This document shows, piece after piece, positions 1 to 6,214 of a DNA stretch of 8,843 nt. The position numbers were made by a program, and so were the translations under genes. Source of the DNA: Thermogutta sp. (GTDB lineage: Bacteria > Planctomycetota > Planctomycetia > Pirellulales > Thermoguttaceae); the NCBI GenBank assembly GCA_012798155.1, contig JAAZNR010000068.1:1-8843 (forward strand). Direction: 5' to 3'. The stretch's first letter is position 1; every line of letters begins with the position of its first letter. Below the pieces are notes generated by a model. That model did not search any database. It saw only the letters and a list, made by a program, of their open reading frames with translations, and was not told the DNA's origin.

Positions 1-98
1 ATCCGATACGTTCCCGCGATCTCCGGGTCTCGCCGATTTTCTTTCACGGGAATCGAAGAAACCTGTCTCGTTGCCGTGGCGAAATCCCATGCCATCTG

Positions 99-104
99 TA
101 TAAT
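99..104 (+). promoter_or_regulatory. Candidate -10 box upstream of the aldehyde dehydrogenase gene
   Basis: A perfect TATAAT lies 50 bases before the ATG at 155. No good -35 box sits 16-18 bases upstream; the nearest TTG-like hexamer (TTGCCG, 71-76) is too far away. A start near 111 would give a leader of roughly 45 nt. The ribosome-binding signal is weak: AAAGG at 137-141 is 13 bases from the ATG. The call rests on the -10 match and position only. Confidence 0.3.
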
Positions 105-154
105 TCATCCCCGAGTCCTCGTATCCCGCAGATCACAAAGGTTATTTCTCCCCT

Positions 155-1666
155 ATGAATTCCATCAATTCCGCTTACGAGAGTCTCTCGGTAAGCGATT
201 CGCTTCAAATGGAGCCGGAAGGAAGTGACGCAATTGCAGGCTCTTTGCGGCGTGCGCGGTCGGCTCAGCGGGCATGGCGTGCTTTCCCTGTTCGCGACCG
301 CCTGCGTATCCTCCGTCGATTTCGGGGAATCCTGGCGATGGACGCCGAGGTCCTCTGCCGTAGCGTGAGCTTGCCCAATCGCACACCGAAGGACACGATC
401 GCAGCCGAGATCTTGCCGCTGGCCGACGCTTGTCGCTATTTGGAACGCAACACAGAGCGTATTCTCGGACCGCGGCGGGAGAGATATCGTAACCGCCCCC
501 GGCGGCTGGGGGCCGTGACTGTCGAGGTACATCGCGAGCCTCGCGGAGTCATTCTGATTATCGGTCCGAGGAGCTATCCGCTGTTCCTGCCGGGGGTGCA
601 AACCCTTCAGGCCCTGGCGGCCGGCAACGCCGTACTTTGGAAACCGGCGTCTGGAGGCTTCCAAATCGCCCGCCGCTGTGCCCGATTGCTGGAAGAAGCG
701 GGCTTGCCTTGCGATCTTTTGCAAATCCTGCCGGAGGCTCCCGAAGCCGCCCGGACCGCCATTCGCGGCGGCGTGGACCTAGTAGTGCTGACCGGCTCGA
801 CGGAGACCGGTCGTCTCGTCCTGTATCAGGCCGCCGAGACCCTGACGCCCGCCGTCATGGAGCTGGGCGGGTGCGACGCCGTCTTCGTTCGCGAGGATGC
901 GGACATCGGCCTGGTCGTGCGGGCCTTGATGTTCGGTCTGCGGTTCAACGGCGGTGCCACATGCATCGCCCCGCGGAGGGTTTTTGCGGCCCGAGGCTGC
1001 TATTCCGCGGTGTGCCGCGGCCTGGCCGACGCGGCATCGGAGTTGCACTCGATTGTCGTCGAATCGCGGGTGCGTTCGCGAGTGGTCGGCTTGGCCCGCG
1101 CCGCGCTGGCCGGCGGAGCGCGGTTGCTACACGGCAACTTGGAGGCGGAAAACGGCCCAGGCATGACTCCCATCATCTTGGCGGACGCACGGCCGGAGAT
1201 GGAGCTGCTCCAGTCCGACCTCTTCGCGCCCGTGCTTTGCCTCGTCCCCGTGGACGACGACGATCAAGCCCTTGCGGCGGCAGACATGTGTCCGTATGCC
1301 TTGGGCGCGGCCGTCTTTGGCAAGCGGGAGGGAGCGGAGAGCTTAGCGCGGCATCTGAATGTGGGCTGCGTCGTTGTCAACGATCTGATCGTGCCCACGG
1401 CGGATCCTCGCGTTCCCTTCGCACCGCGCCGCCGGAGCGGCTTCGGCGTCACGCGCGGCCCGGAAGGACTCCTGGAGATGACCGTGGTCAAAAGCATTGC
1501 CACGCGGGAAAGGGGGCCGAGACGGCACCTTGATCCTCCTGGTCCTCAGGACTTGCGGATTATGCGATCGCTCCTGGAGATGTCGCACGGCCCGACGCTG
1601 GGCCGCCGCATTCGCGCAGGGTTTCGGTTTGCTGCCAGTGTCGTGCGACGGCTGCGGGGAAAATGA
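155..1666 (+). CDS. Aldehyde dehydrogenase family protein with Asn-to-Ser change in the active site
   Basis: A 503-residue protein of the NAD(P)-dependent aldehyde dehydrogenase superfamily, which oxidises aldehydes to acids through a cysteine thioester. Visible signatures in order are GPRSYPLFLPG (137-147), AGNAVLWKPA (156-165, cofactor-binding Lys163), GSTETG (214-219, the nucleotide-fold turn), MELGG (235-239, general base Glu236), GGATCIAPRR (266-275, nucleophile Cys270) and DLFAPVL (355-361, the usual E-E-x-F-G-P-V region). The family's P-W-N-[FY]-P motif reads P-R-S-Y-P here, so the Asn that helps form the oxyanion hole is Ser140. After about residue 445 there is a basic tail of some 55 residues (many Arg) beyond the usual end of the fold. 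It is probably cytoplasmic, with no signal peptide; the substrate cannot be inferred. The ATG at 155 gives the full fold; an alternative ATG at 209 lacks a better ribosome site. It stands alone and converges on the next gene. Confidence 0.9.
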   Translation: MNSINSAYESLSVSDSLQMEPEGSDAIAGSLRRARSAQRAWRAFPVRDRLRILRRFRGILAMDAEVLCRSVSLPNRTPKDTIAAEILPLADACRYLERNTERILGPRRERYRNRPRRLGAVTVEVHREPRGVILIIGPRSYPLFLPGVQTLQALAAGNAVLWKPASGGFQIARRCARLLEEAGLPCDLLQILPEAPEAARTAIRGGVDLVVLTGSTETGRLVLYQAAETLTPAVMELGGCDAVFVREDADIGLVVRALMFGLRFNGGATCIAPRRVFAARGCYSAVCRGLADAASELHSIVVESRVRSRVVGLARAALAGGARLLHGNLEAENGPGMTPIILADARPEMELLQSDLFAPVLCLVPVDDDDQALAAADMCPYALGAAVFGKREGAESLARHLNVGCVVVNDLIVPTADPRVPFAPRRRSGFGVTRGPEGLLEMTVVKSIATRERGPRRHLDPPGPQDLRIMRSLLEMSHGPTLGRRIRAGFRFAASVVRRLRGK

Positions 1667-1669
1667 CTT

Positions 1670-1684
1670 CTTGCTCTGGGCAAG
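1670..1684. terminator. Small hairpin in the convergent gap
   Basis: CTTGC (1670-1674) and GCAAG (1680-1684) form a 5-bp stem with a 5-nt loop in the 49-bp gap between two convergent stop codons. There is no T-tract on either side, so it may be chance. It is the only terminator-like structure seen between these genes. Confidence 0.15.
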
Positions 1685-1715
1685 CATCGTCCAGGGGTCG
1701 GGAGCTGAAACGCGA

Positions 1716-2540
1716 TCACAGCAACCCTACCAACAGGTCGTAGACGGCGTGACTCCCGGCGGCGATGCCGAAACCGCGATAGAGGAAGAGCGTCCCGAAA
1801 AAGATTCCCGCCATCACCCGGAACAGGAGGGTGAACAGGGCGAAGGGTTCTCCCATCGGTCCCACGTAATGCGCCGCGGCGAAGATCAGGCTGCTGAGGC
1901 CGACTCCCAGCAAGTTCGCCGACCGTGCCGTCAAGGCCGAGGCCTTGAGGCCCAAGGCGATGGCCGTGAGAAGAATCAATCGAAACACCAATTCTTCGTA
2001 TACGCCCGCTCCGATGTAAGCCACGGCCATCGCGGCGAGTTCAGTGGCATGGGAGCGGGCCGGCGATTGTGCCCAGACGAATCCCGCCGCTGCCGTCGGC
2101 GCAACCGGGCCTGCCAGGTAGGAAAAAGCCGCGGCTTGAAGCCCGAGCAGCAGGCGTAGCACGGCCGCCAGCAGGACGGACTCCACGGCCATGCCCCACA
2201 GCGTAGCGGAGCGAATATACCACGGCCCGCGGCTGAAGTAGTGCGCGGCCAACAAGATCGCCACGGTGAGAAACGGCAAAACGAAGTATTGCCCGATCCC
2301 GAGCGCCAGAAGCAATTGGCGCATCCAGACTTCGGCCCCGTTGCGAACGGCCTCGGGCCCAAGGATCAGCACCCCCAGCTCGTAAACGATCAGTAGCGGC
2401 GAAATGAACATCAGCCCGGCCAAGGGAAGTCGGGACTCCCTCCAATACTCCTTGGAAAGAGAGTTTCCCGGATTCGGCACGGCTCGCGATTCCTTGGCCG
2501 GACTTTTCCGTTTCGAAACTGGGCTGTCGGCTTCGATCAT
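1716..2540 (-). CDS. CPBP family intramembrane metalloprotease
   Basis: A 274-residue polytopic membrane protein of the CPBP (CAAX protease and bacteriocin-processing, Abi) family, related to type II CAAX prenyl endopeptidases. All the family motifs are present: E-E-L-V-F-R (Glu182, Glu183, Arg187), F-A-A-A-H (His224) and a C-terminal H-A-V-Y-D (His264, Asp268). Hydrophobic segments lie at about 40-62, 75-99, 112-134, 166-180, 185-200, 207-222, 232-253 and 258-274. A segment R-N-G-A-E-V-W-M-R near 66-74 resembles planctomycete members as I remember them (recall, not checked). Substrates of most bacterial CPBP proteins are unknown. The ATG at 2540 is chosen because the fold begins only at about residue 35. 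A longer version from a TTG at 2591 would read through the 13-bp repeat array. Neither start has a clear Shine-Dalgarno. The upstream gap holds a mobile-element insertion. Confidence 0.88.
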   Translation of the reverse strand: MIEADSPVSKRKSPAKESRAVPNPGNSLSKEYWRESRLPLAGLMFISPLLIVYELGVLILGPEAVRNGAEVWMRQLLLALGIGQYFVLPFLTVAILLAAHYFSRGPWYIRSATLWGMAVESVLLAAVLRLLLGLQAAAFSYLAGPVAPTAAAGFVWAQSPARSHATELAAMAVAYIGAGVYEELVFRLILLTAIALGLKASALTARSANLLGVGLSSLIFAAAHYVGPMGEPFALFTLLFRVMAGIFFGTLFLYRGFGIAAGSHAVYDLLVGLL

Positions 2541-2563
2541 GCAAATCCGAAGGGAGTCTTCGC

Positions 2564-2827
2564 GACCAAGAAACACGACCGAGAAACACAACCAAGAAAG
2601 GTAACCGGGAAACTGGACTTTTGCAAACTGCTCCCCTCTCCCTCTGGGAGAGGGGCAGCGGGTGAGGGCTTGGTGAAGTTAGGCAATCACGGCAAGCCGT
2701 GTTCGCGGCTAATTGCCCTCACCATCACCCTCTTCCAAGGCGGACGAGAAGTTGTCACGACAGTTTGCAAAAGTCCAGCGGGAAACACAACCGAGAAACA
2801 GGAATCCCACCCAGAACCGAGAATGAG
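2564..2827. repeat. Degenerate 13-bp tandem repeat array, split by an insertion
   Basis: Consensus RACCRAGAAACAC. Units are at 2564-2576, 2577-2589, 2590-2602, 2603-2612 continued at 2786-2788, 2789-2801, 2802-2814 (badly decayed) and 2815-2827. The first five (counting the split one as whole) differ from the consensus at zero to three positions. Unit 4 is interrupted by the element at 2613-2778 plus one 7-bp target copy. The array lies just upstream of the preferred start of the CPBP gene. Confidence 0.75.
2613..2778. mobile_element. 166-bp MITE-like palindromic element with 18-bp perfect TIRs
   Basis: The ends are CTGGACTTTTGCAAACTG (2613-2630) and its exact reverse complement (2761-2778). 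CGGGAAA directly flanks both ends (2606-2612 and 2779-2785), as expected of a 7-bp target-site duplication. Inside are a 10-bp stem with a TCT loop (CCCCTCTCCC 2633-2642, GGGAGAGGGG 2646-2655), a second pairing GGTGAGGGC (2661-2669) with GCCCTCACC (2715-2723), GGCAAT (2682-2687) with ATTGCC (2712-2717), and a central hairpin CACGGC-AA-GCCGTG (2688-2701). No coding capacity is seen, so it would be mobilised by a transposase encoded elsewhere. The CCCTCTCCC...GGGAGAGGG...GGGTGAGGG core resembles a palindromic repeat style common in environmental bacterial genomes (recall, not searched). It lies between two genes read on the minus strand. Confidence 0.8.
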
Positions 2828-2883
2828 AATCGCTGTAAAACTTACCCTGTGTGCGGGGAACGGGGGCGAACCTCTCGGGCGGA

Positions 2884-4089
2884 TCACCGCATCAGAGTGG
2901 GCCGGCTCCATTCCAGAATGATCTGCCGGGGTCGCTCCACCGGCTGGGGATACCCTAAACGATTGATCTGAGGCTCCGCCTCAACCGTCGAAGCGACGTC
3001 CGAACCGCGCGCCTCCTGTCGCTCCCGACTCGCTTCAGCATGGGAGATCAAGGCGTTCGTTTGAGTTGCTGGCCGCCAACCGCCGAAATCGACGTCGGCT
3101 GGTGGATCGGCCGGCCCCCGTGCCCACTGGGCGGCCGGCGGCGATCCGTCGGGCTGCGCCGCGAACGGGCGGCCTTCCGCGGACGCCGCCAAGTAGATCG
3201 AAGAGCCGCCGCCGTCGGCATCCCGCGTTCGTGCCGCCGCGTCACTGACGACCACGCTTCCCTGACTCGCCGCCGCGGCCGGTTGCATCTCTTGCGGAGA
3301 CCCGGCCAGGGCGACCGGCGAAGTTCTTGGCCGCCGTTCCGGATAGCCCCGGCCGACCCAAGCGACCCATTGAGTCTGGAGATCGCCAAGCTCTTCGTAC
3401 CCGTAAAACTTTTGCACGGCCGCGTCCCAATCCCCATCGGCCAATCCGGCTTCCAGGAACTGCACGAACCGCCGATGGCCTCCTTCTTGGATGAGATAAT
3501 CGGCCAGGGCAAACCCCTGCGCATAGAGCGGCATGATATCTCTCGGATATTCCTCCATGACGAACATGCGATTGAAGGGAATCCCGCGCCGCCCCTGCAA
3601 AAAGTGGATCAACATGCGGCGGTGCTTCTCGCGTTCCGATGAGTGTTCCACGCTGGTGGCGGCGCCTTCGTCCGCCCACCGCGGAAGAGGACGGCGAAAA
3701 TGACTGGCCAAAACCATATGGGTGATCTCATGCGGCAACACGGAGTCCAAAAGCCGCTCACGGGAACCTTGAATGGCCATCTCCCAGCCGTACACCTCGC
3801 CGCGATCGAAGATGAAGGTGGTTTGGCCGCCGGCCCCCAAGCCCGGGCCGTCTTGGACCGTCACCGGGCACGGCCGCGACCAGTTGGGCAATTCTTCGCC
3901 CAGCCAAAGCAGGGCCATCTGTTTTCGGTACGATTCCGCGGCCTCGCCCATTTGCCGTGCGAACTGCGGGTCGGAATTGCGGATGACGAAGTTGGCCGAC
4001 CGATATTCGGCTCCGCAGCAGTATTCGGCCCCGCAGCAGAAGAAGGCGACGGCCGCTATGAACGCGGCGCGAAAGGCACGAGCTTCCAT
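2884..4089 (-). CDS. Secreted gluzincin-like metallopeptidase with low-complexity C-terminal tail
   Basis: A 401-residue protein. Residues 1 to about 22 look like a signal peptide (Arg at 4 and 7, then a hydrophobic AAFIAAVAFF stretch), so it should be exported. The mature part starts with a 'YRSANFVIRNSD' type strand. HEITH (120-124) supplies two zinc ligands and the catalytic Glu121, and W-A-D-E-G (138-142) supplies a likely third ligand, Glu141, as in clan MA gluzincins (peptidase MA-like or DUF1570-like proteins). The fold seems to end near residue 248. Residues about 250-401 are rich in Ala, Pro, Gly, Arg and Ser and look disordered. The start at 4089 is preferred over the longer frame from 4182 because it has GGAGG upstream and puts the signal peptide at the N-terminus. 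CCGAEY occurs twice in tandem (18-29). The substrate is unknown. It is divergent from the sugar-isomerase-like gene. Confidence 0.8.
   Translation of the reverse strand: MEARAFRAAFIAAVAFFCCGAEYCCGAEYRSANFVIRNSDPQFARQMGEAAESYRKQMALLWLGEELPNWSRPCPVTVQDGPGLGAGGQTTFIFDRGEVYGWEMAIQGSRERLLDSVLPHEITHMVLASHFRRPLPRWADEGAATSVEHSSEREKHRRMLIHFLQGRRGIPFNRMFVMEEYPRDIMPLYAQGFALADYLIQEGGHRRFVQFLEAGLADGDWDAAVQKFYGYEELGDLQTQWVAWVGRGYPERRPRTSPVALAGSPQEMQPAAAASQGSVVVSDAAARTRDADGGGSSIYLAASAEGRPFAAQPDGSPPAAQWARGPADPPADVDFGGWRPATQTNALISHAEASRERQEARGSDVASTVEAEPQINRLGYPQPVERPRQIILEWSRPTLMR
4003..4038 (-). repeat. 18-bp imperfect tandem duplication at the signal-peptide end
   Basis: Two adjacent 18-bp copies (4003-4020 and 4021-4038) match at 16 of 18 positions. 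They encode CCGAEY twice, in frame, at residues 18-29 of the metallopeptidase-like protein. The two differences are silent. Confidence 0.85.
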
Positions 4090-4145
4090 GCTCTTTCCAT
4101 CCTCCGTGATACGGTCGTGCAATCGTCGGCACCCATTGCGATGAT

Positions 4146-4165
4146 CCCCGCCCACCTTGGCGGGG
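4146..4165 (-). promoter_or_regulatory. GC-rich stem-loop in the metallopeptidase leader
   Basis: CCCCGCC (4146-4152) pairs with GGCGGGG (4159-4165) around a 6-nt loop. If transcription starts near the candidate promoter at 4201-4228, this hairpin lies in the 5' leader about 57 bases before the start codon. No T-tract follows, and no riboswitch class is recognised. Confidence 0.3.
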
Positions 4166-4200
4166 GAGTGCCGCCGATCCATTCGCCCCCTCGTCGCGAC

Positions 4201-4228
4201 AATCTAGCACCTCCGCTCCAAACTGCAA
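4201..4228 (-). promoter_or_regulatory. Candidate promoter for the metallopeptidase-like gene
   Basis: Read on the minus strand, TTGCAG (4228-4223), a 16-base spacer and TAGATT (4206-4201) resemble a sigma-70-type promoter. A TG one base before the -10 gives an extended -10. The -35 matches only 3 of 6 positions. It would give a leader of about 105 nt. Pattern matching only. Confidence 0.28.
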
Positions 4229-4275
4229 ACCCCGATTTCTCCGCCCACGTTGCGTAAAAAGCGCAAGGGCGAATC

Positions 4276-4303
4276 TTGACATCGGCGTCCCTATTACGAC
4301 AAT
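4276..4303 (+). promoter_or_regulatory. Candidate promoter for the sugar-isomerase-like gene
   Basis: A perfect TTGACA (4276-4281), a 16-base spacer and GACAAT (4298-4303, 4 of 6) lie about 115 bases before the ATG at 4419. A small palindrome, TTGCG-N7-CGCAA (4250-4266), sits just upstream, between this and the divergent minus-strand promoter, and could be an operator. The rest of 4090-4418, the 329-bp divergent gap, shows no other feature. Confidence 0.4.
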
Positions 4304-4418
4304 GACGGCATCCGGGTCGGCGACCGCCGTCATGTCCGGCAAGCGTCTCGACGCACGGCGCGACGGCGTTCGCGGAGCACAATCAAATTGGGAAGCACTT
4401 TGGAACAAGGGGGAAACC

Positions 4419-5987
4419 ATGCGGTTACCGGTCGAATCGGCGTGTCATTGTTGCCTCAATCGTCGGCGTTTCTTGGGCGGTTGCGCCGCCTGTGGGGCGG
4501 CGACGTTGCTGCCGGGGAGTACGCCGGCCCATACGCCGGCCGAGCAGCCTGGGGGTGAGACTCGGCCGCGGGTACGTTTGGTCTTCGCTTGTTGGGCCTT
4601 GGTGCAAGACCGTCCGACTTGGCCGCACATCGGATACGACATGCGGCCGGAAATCGACCGGGTTACGAAGGCACTTACAAACGGATGCCCGGAAATCGAA
4701 TTCCTGCCCGCCGCCGCGCACGGACCGGAGGATGCCGAGCGTCTCTTGGCCTCGGATGAACGGGACCGCATCGACGGCTACATCGTGTATCAAATGAACA
4801 ATTGGGTTCAGGTCTTCCCGAAGGTCGTCGCATCCGGAAAGCCGACCCTCGTGGCCGACTTTCTCTTTGCGGGAAGCGGCGGGTTTTTGGTCTACACGGC
4901 CGGCCTCCGCCGACAACACCGCAACTTCTCGATCGTGAGTTCTTCGCGAATCGAGGATCTGGTAGAGGCCGCCCGCTGCTTCACCCTGGTAAAGACCGCG
5001 GGAACGGAGGCCTTCGTGGCGGCCTGCGATCGCCTACGCCGAGAACGCACCGCTCCGGCCGCGCCGGCCGATTGCGTGGAGGACCGTGTCATGGCCGTCT
5101 CGCCAGGCGAATGCCTCGAAGCCCTCAAGCAGGCCAAGATTCTCTCCGTGGGCGGGGGCAGCAAATCGGTCGCTGACGCACTGCATGAGACGTTCGGGAT
5201 GACCGTGGAATTCACGGCCTTCGAAGAACTGGCGGCGATGTGCGACGCCGTGGAGCAAACGGATGCGGAAGGCGTCGCGGAGACTTGGCGGAACGGCGCC
5301 CGGCGGATCGCCATTGAAGAGCCGGAGCAGACGTTGCTCCAATCGGCGCGAAATTACCTGGGGCAGAAAAAACTCTTGGAATCCAAGGGCGCCGAAGCGA
5401 TCACCATCAATTGTCTGGGCGGCTTTTACAGCGGAAAACTGCAAGCCTATCCCTGCCTGGGATTTGTGGAACTGCTCAACGCGGGGCAAATCGGGGCATG
5501 CGAGGCCGATCTGCTTTCCACGGGGACGATGGTCGCGATCAGGCATCTCGCCGGCCGGCCGGGATACATTTCCGATCCGGTTCTTGACACTTCCAAGCGG
5601 CAGATCATCTACGCCCATTGCGTGGCCACGACCAAGCCGCTGGGGCCGGACGGACCCGCCAACGACTACGAGATTCTCACCCACTCGGAGGACCGTCGCG
5701 GCGCATCGGTCCGATCGTTTCTACCGTTAGGCTATCGGATCAGCACCATGGAAATCCACCCGATACGCAAGGAGATTCTGTTCCATCAGGGTCGGGCGGA
5801 AGAGAATGTGATTGAGGATCGGGCCTGCCGCACGAAGCTGGCGTGCCATGTGGAAGGAGATTTCGAGAAGCTGTTCCATTACTGGCAGACCTACGGTTGG
5901 CACCGTGTAACTTTCTACGGAGACCTCCGCGAGCCGACTCGGGAACTGGCCGCTGCGATCGGTTTCCAATTCGTTGAGGAGGCATAG
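4419..5987 (+). CDS. Tat-signal protein of the L-fucose/L-arabinose isomerase superfamily
   Basis: A 522-residue protein. The N-terminus N-R-R-R-F-L-G-G (14-21) followed by a hydrophobic, Ala- and Cys-rich stretch is a twin-arginine signal, so the folded protein should be exported with its cofactor. The body resembles L-fucose/L-arabinose isomerases, metal-dependent aldose-ketose isomerases: a Rossmann-like N-terminal part (about 50-270) and a C-terminal core with NCLGG (331-335), YPC (344-346), GACEADLL (359-366), SDPV (385-388) and YAHC (398-401). Glu362 and Asp386 are 24 residues apart, the same spacing I recall for the metal ligands of E. coli FucI; His400 is another candidate ligand. The true substrate is unknown, and it may not be an isomerase. 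The start at 4419 is chosen over 4302 because it follows AAGGGGG at 4408-4414 and places the Tat motif correctly. Cys9, 11, 12, 22 and 25 crowd the leader. Confidence 0.75.
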   Translation: MRLPVESACHCCLNRRRFLGGCAACGAATLLPGSTPAHTPAEQPGGETRPRVRLVFACWALVQDRPTWPHIGYDMRPEIDRVTKALTNGCPEIEFLPAAAHGPEDAERLLASDERDRIDGYIVYQMNNWVQVFPKVVASGKPTLVADFLFAGSGGFLVYTAGLRRQHRNFSIVSSSRIEDLVEAARCFTLVKTAGTEAFVAACDRLRRERTAPAAPADCVEDRVMAVSPGECLEALKQAKILSVGGGSKSVADALHETFGMTVEFTAFEELAAMCDAVEQTDAEGVAETWRNGARRIAIEEPEQTLLQSARNYLGQKKLLESKGAEAITINCLGGFYSGKLQAYPCLGFVELLNAGQIGACEADLLSTGTMVAIRHLAGRPGYISDPVLDTSKRQIIYAHCVATTKPLGPDGPANDYEILTHSEDRRGASVRSFLPLGYRISTMEIHPIRKEILFHQGRAEENVIEDRACRTKLACHVEGDFEKLFHYWQTYGWHRVTFYGDLREPTRELAAAIGFQFVEEA

Positions 5988-5995
5988 CCGGAATC

Positions 5996-6025
5996 GCCGG
6001 GCAGTCCTTGACAGGTGCGCCCGGC
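5996..6025 (+). terminator. GC-rich stem-loop after the sugar-isomerase-like gene
   Basis: GCCGGGC (5996-6002) pairs with GCCCGGC (6019-6025) over a 16-nt loop, starting 8 bases after the stop codon. No T-run follows, so it is at most a weak or factor-dependent terminator. Confidence 0.22.
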
Positions 6026-6051
6026 TACCGGCATGTCGGAAAACTCCCGGT

Positions 6052-6080
6052 TTGTCCGCCGACGCCCGGCAGGGTATCCT
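6052..6080 (+). promoter_or_regulatory. Candidate promoter for the MoxR ATPase gene
   Basis: TTGTCC (6052-6057), a 17-base spacer and TATCCT (6075-6080) each match the sigma-70 consensus at 4 of 6 positions. A leader of about 125 nt would follow, containing short inverted repeats (CGTCGC 6115-6120 with GCGACG 6132-6137; CGACG 6134-6138 with CGTCG 6142-6146). Weak evidence. Confidence 0.27.
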
Positions 6081-6214
6081 CTTAATTAGGGATCCGGTGA
6101 CGGCAGATTCTCCTCGTCGCGAGGTCTCGTTGCGACGCCGCGTCGAGATGGTTGCCGTGTGCGATCCCCTTTTCGAAAACAGCGGAACGCCGGAACTTGA
6201 ACGCGGAGGAGAGG

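Noticed and set aside
44..724. Minus-strand open frame of 226 codons over the start of the dehydrogenase gene
   Set aside because: It lies opposite a gene with full family motifs; its composition is that of a high-GC antisense shadow and it has no recognisable domain.
637..1533. Plus-strand open frame of 298 codons inside the dehydrogenase gene
   Set aside because: A different frame of the same region, Arg- and Gly-rich low-complexity translation, no motif; a GC-driven shadow.
2633..2655. 10-bp stem with TCT loop considered as a terminator
   Set aside because: No T-tract on either strand, and it is an internal part of the MITE-like element.
2564..2827. Array considered as a small CRISPR
   Set aside because: Units are only 13 bp and directly abutting, with no unique spacers; the one interruption is a palindromic element with a target duplication.
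4090..4182. Longer N-terminus for the metallopeptidase-like protein from 4182
   Set aside because: It would bury a clear signal peptide behind 31 polar residues; the 4089 start has GGAGG upstream.
4302..4418. Longer N-terminus for the sugar-isomerase-like protein from 4302
   Set aside because: It would put 39 residues before the Tat motif and overlap the candidate -10 box; 4419 has a strong ribosome site.
6008..6013. Perfect TTGACA as -35 for the MoxR gene
   Set aside because: No acceptable -10 hexamer 16-18 bases downstream; it also sits in the loop of the hairpin after the preceding gene.
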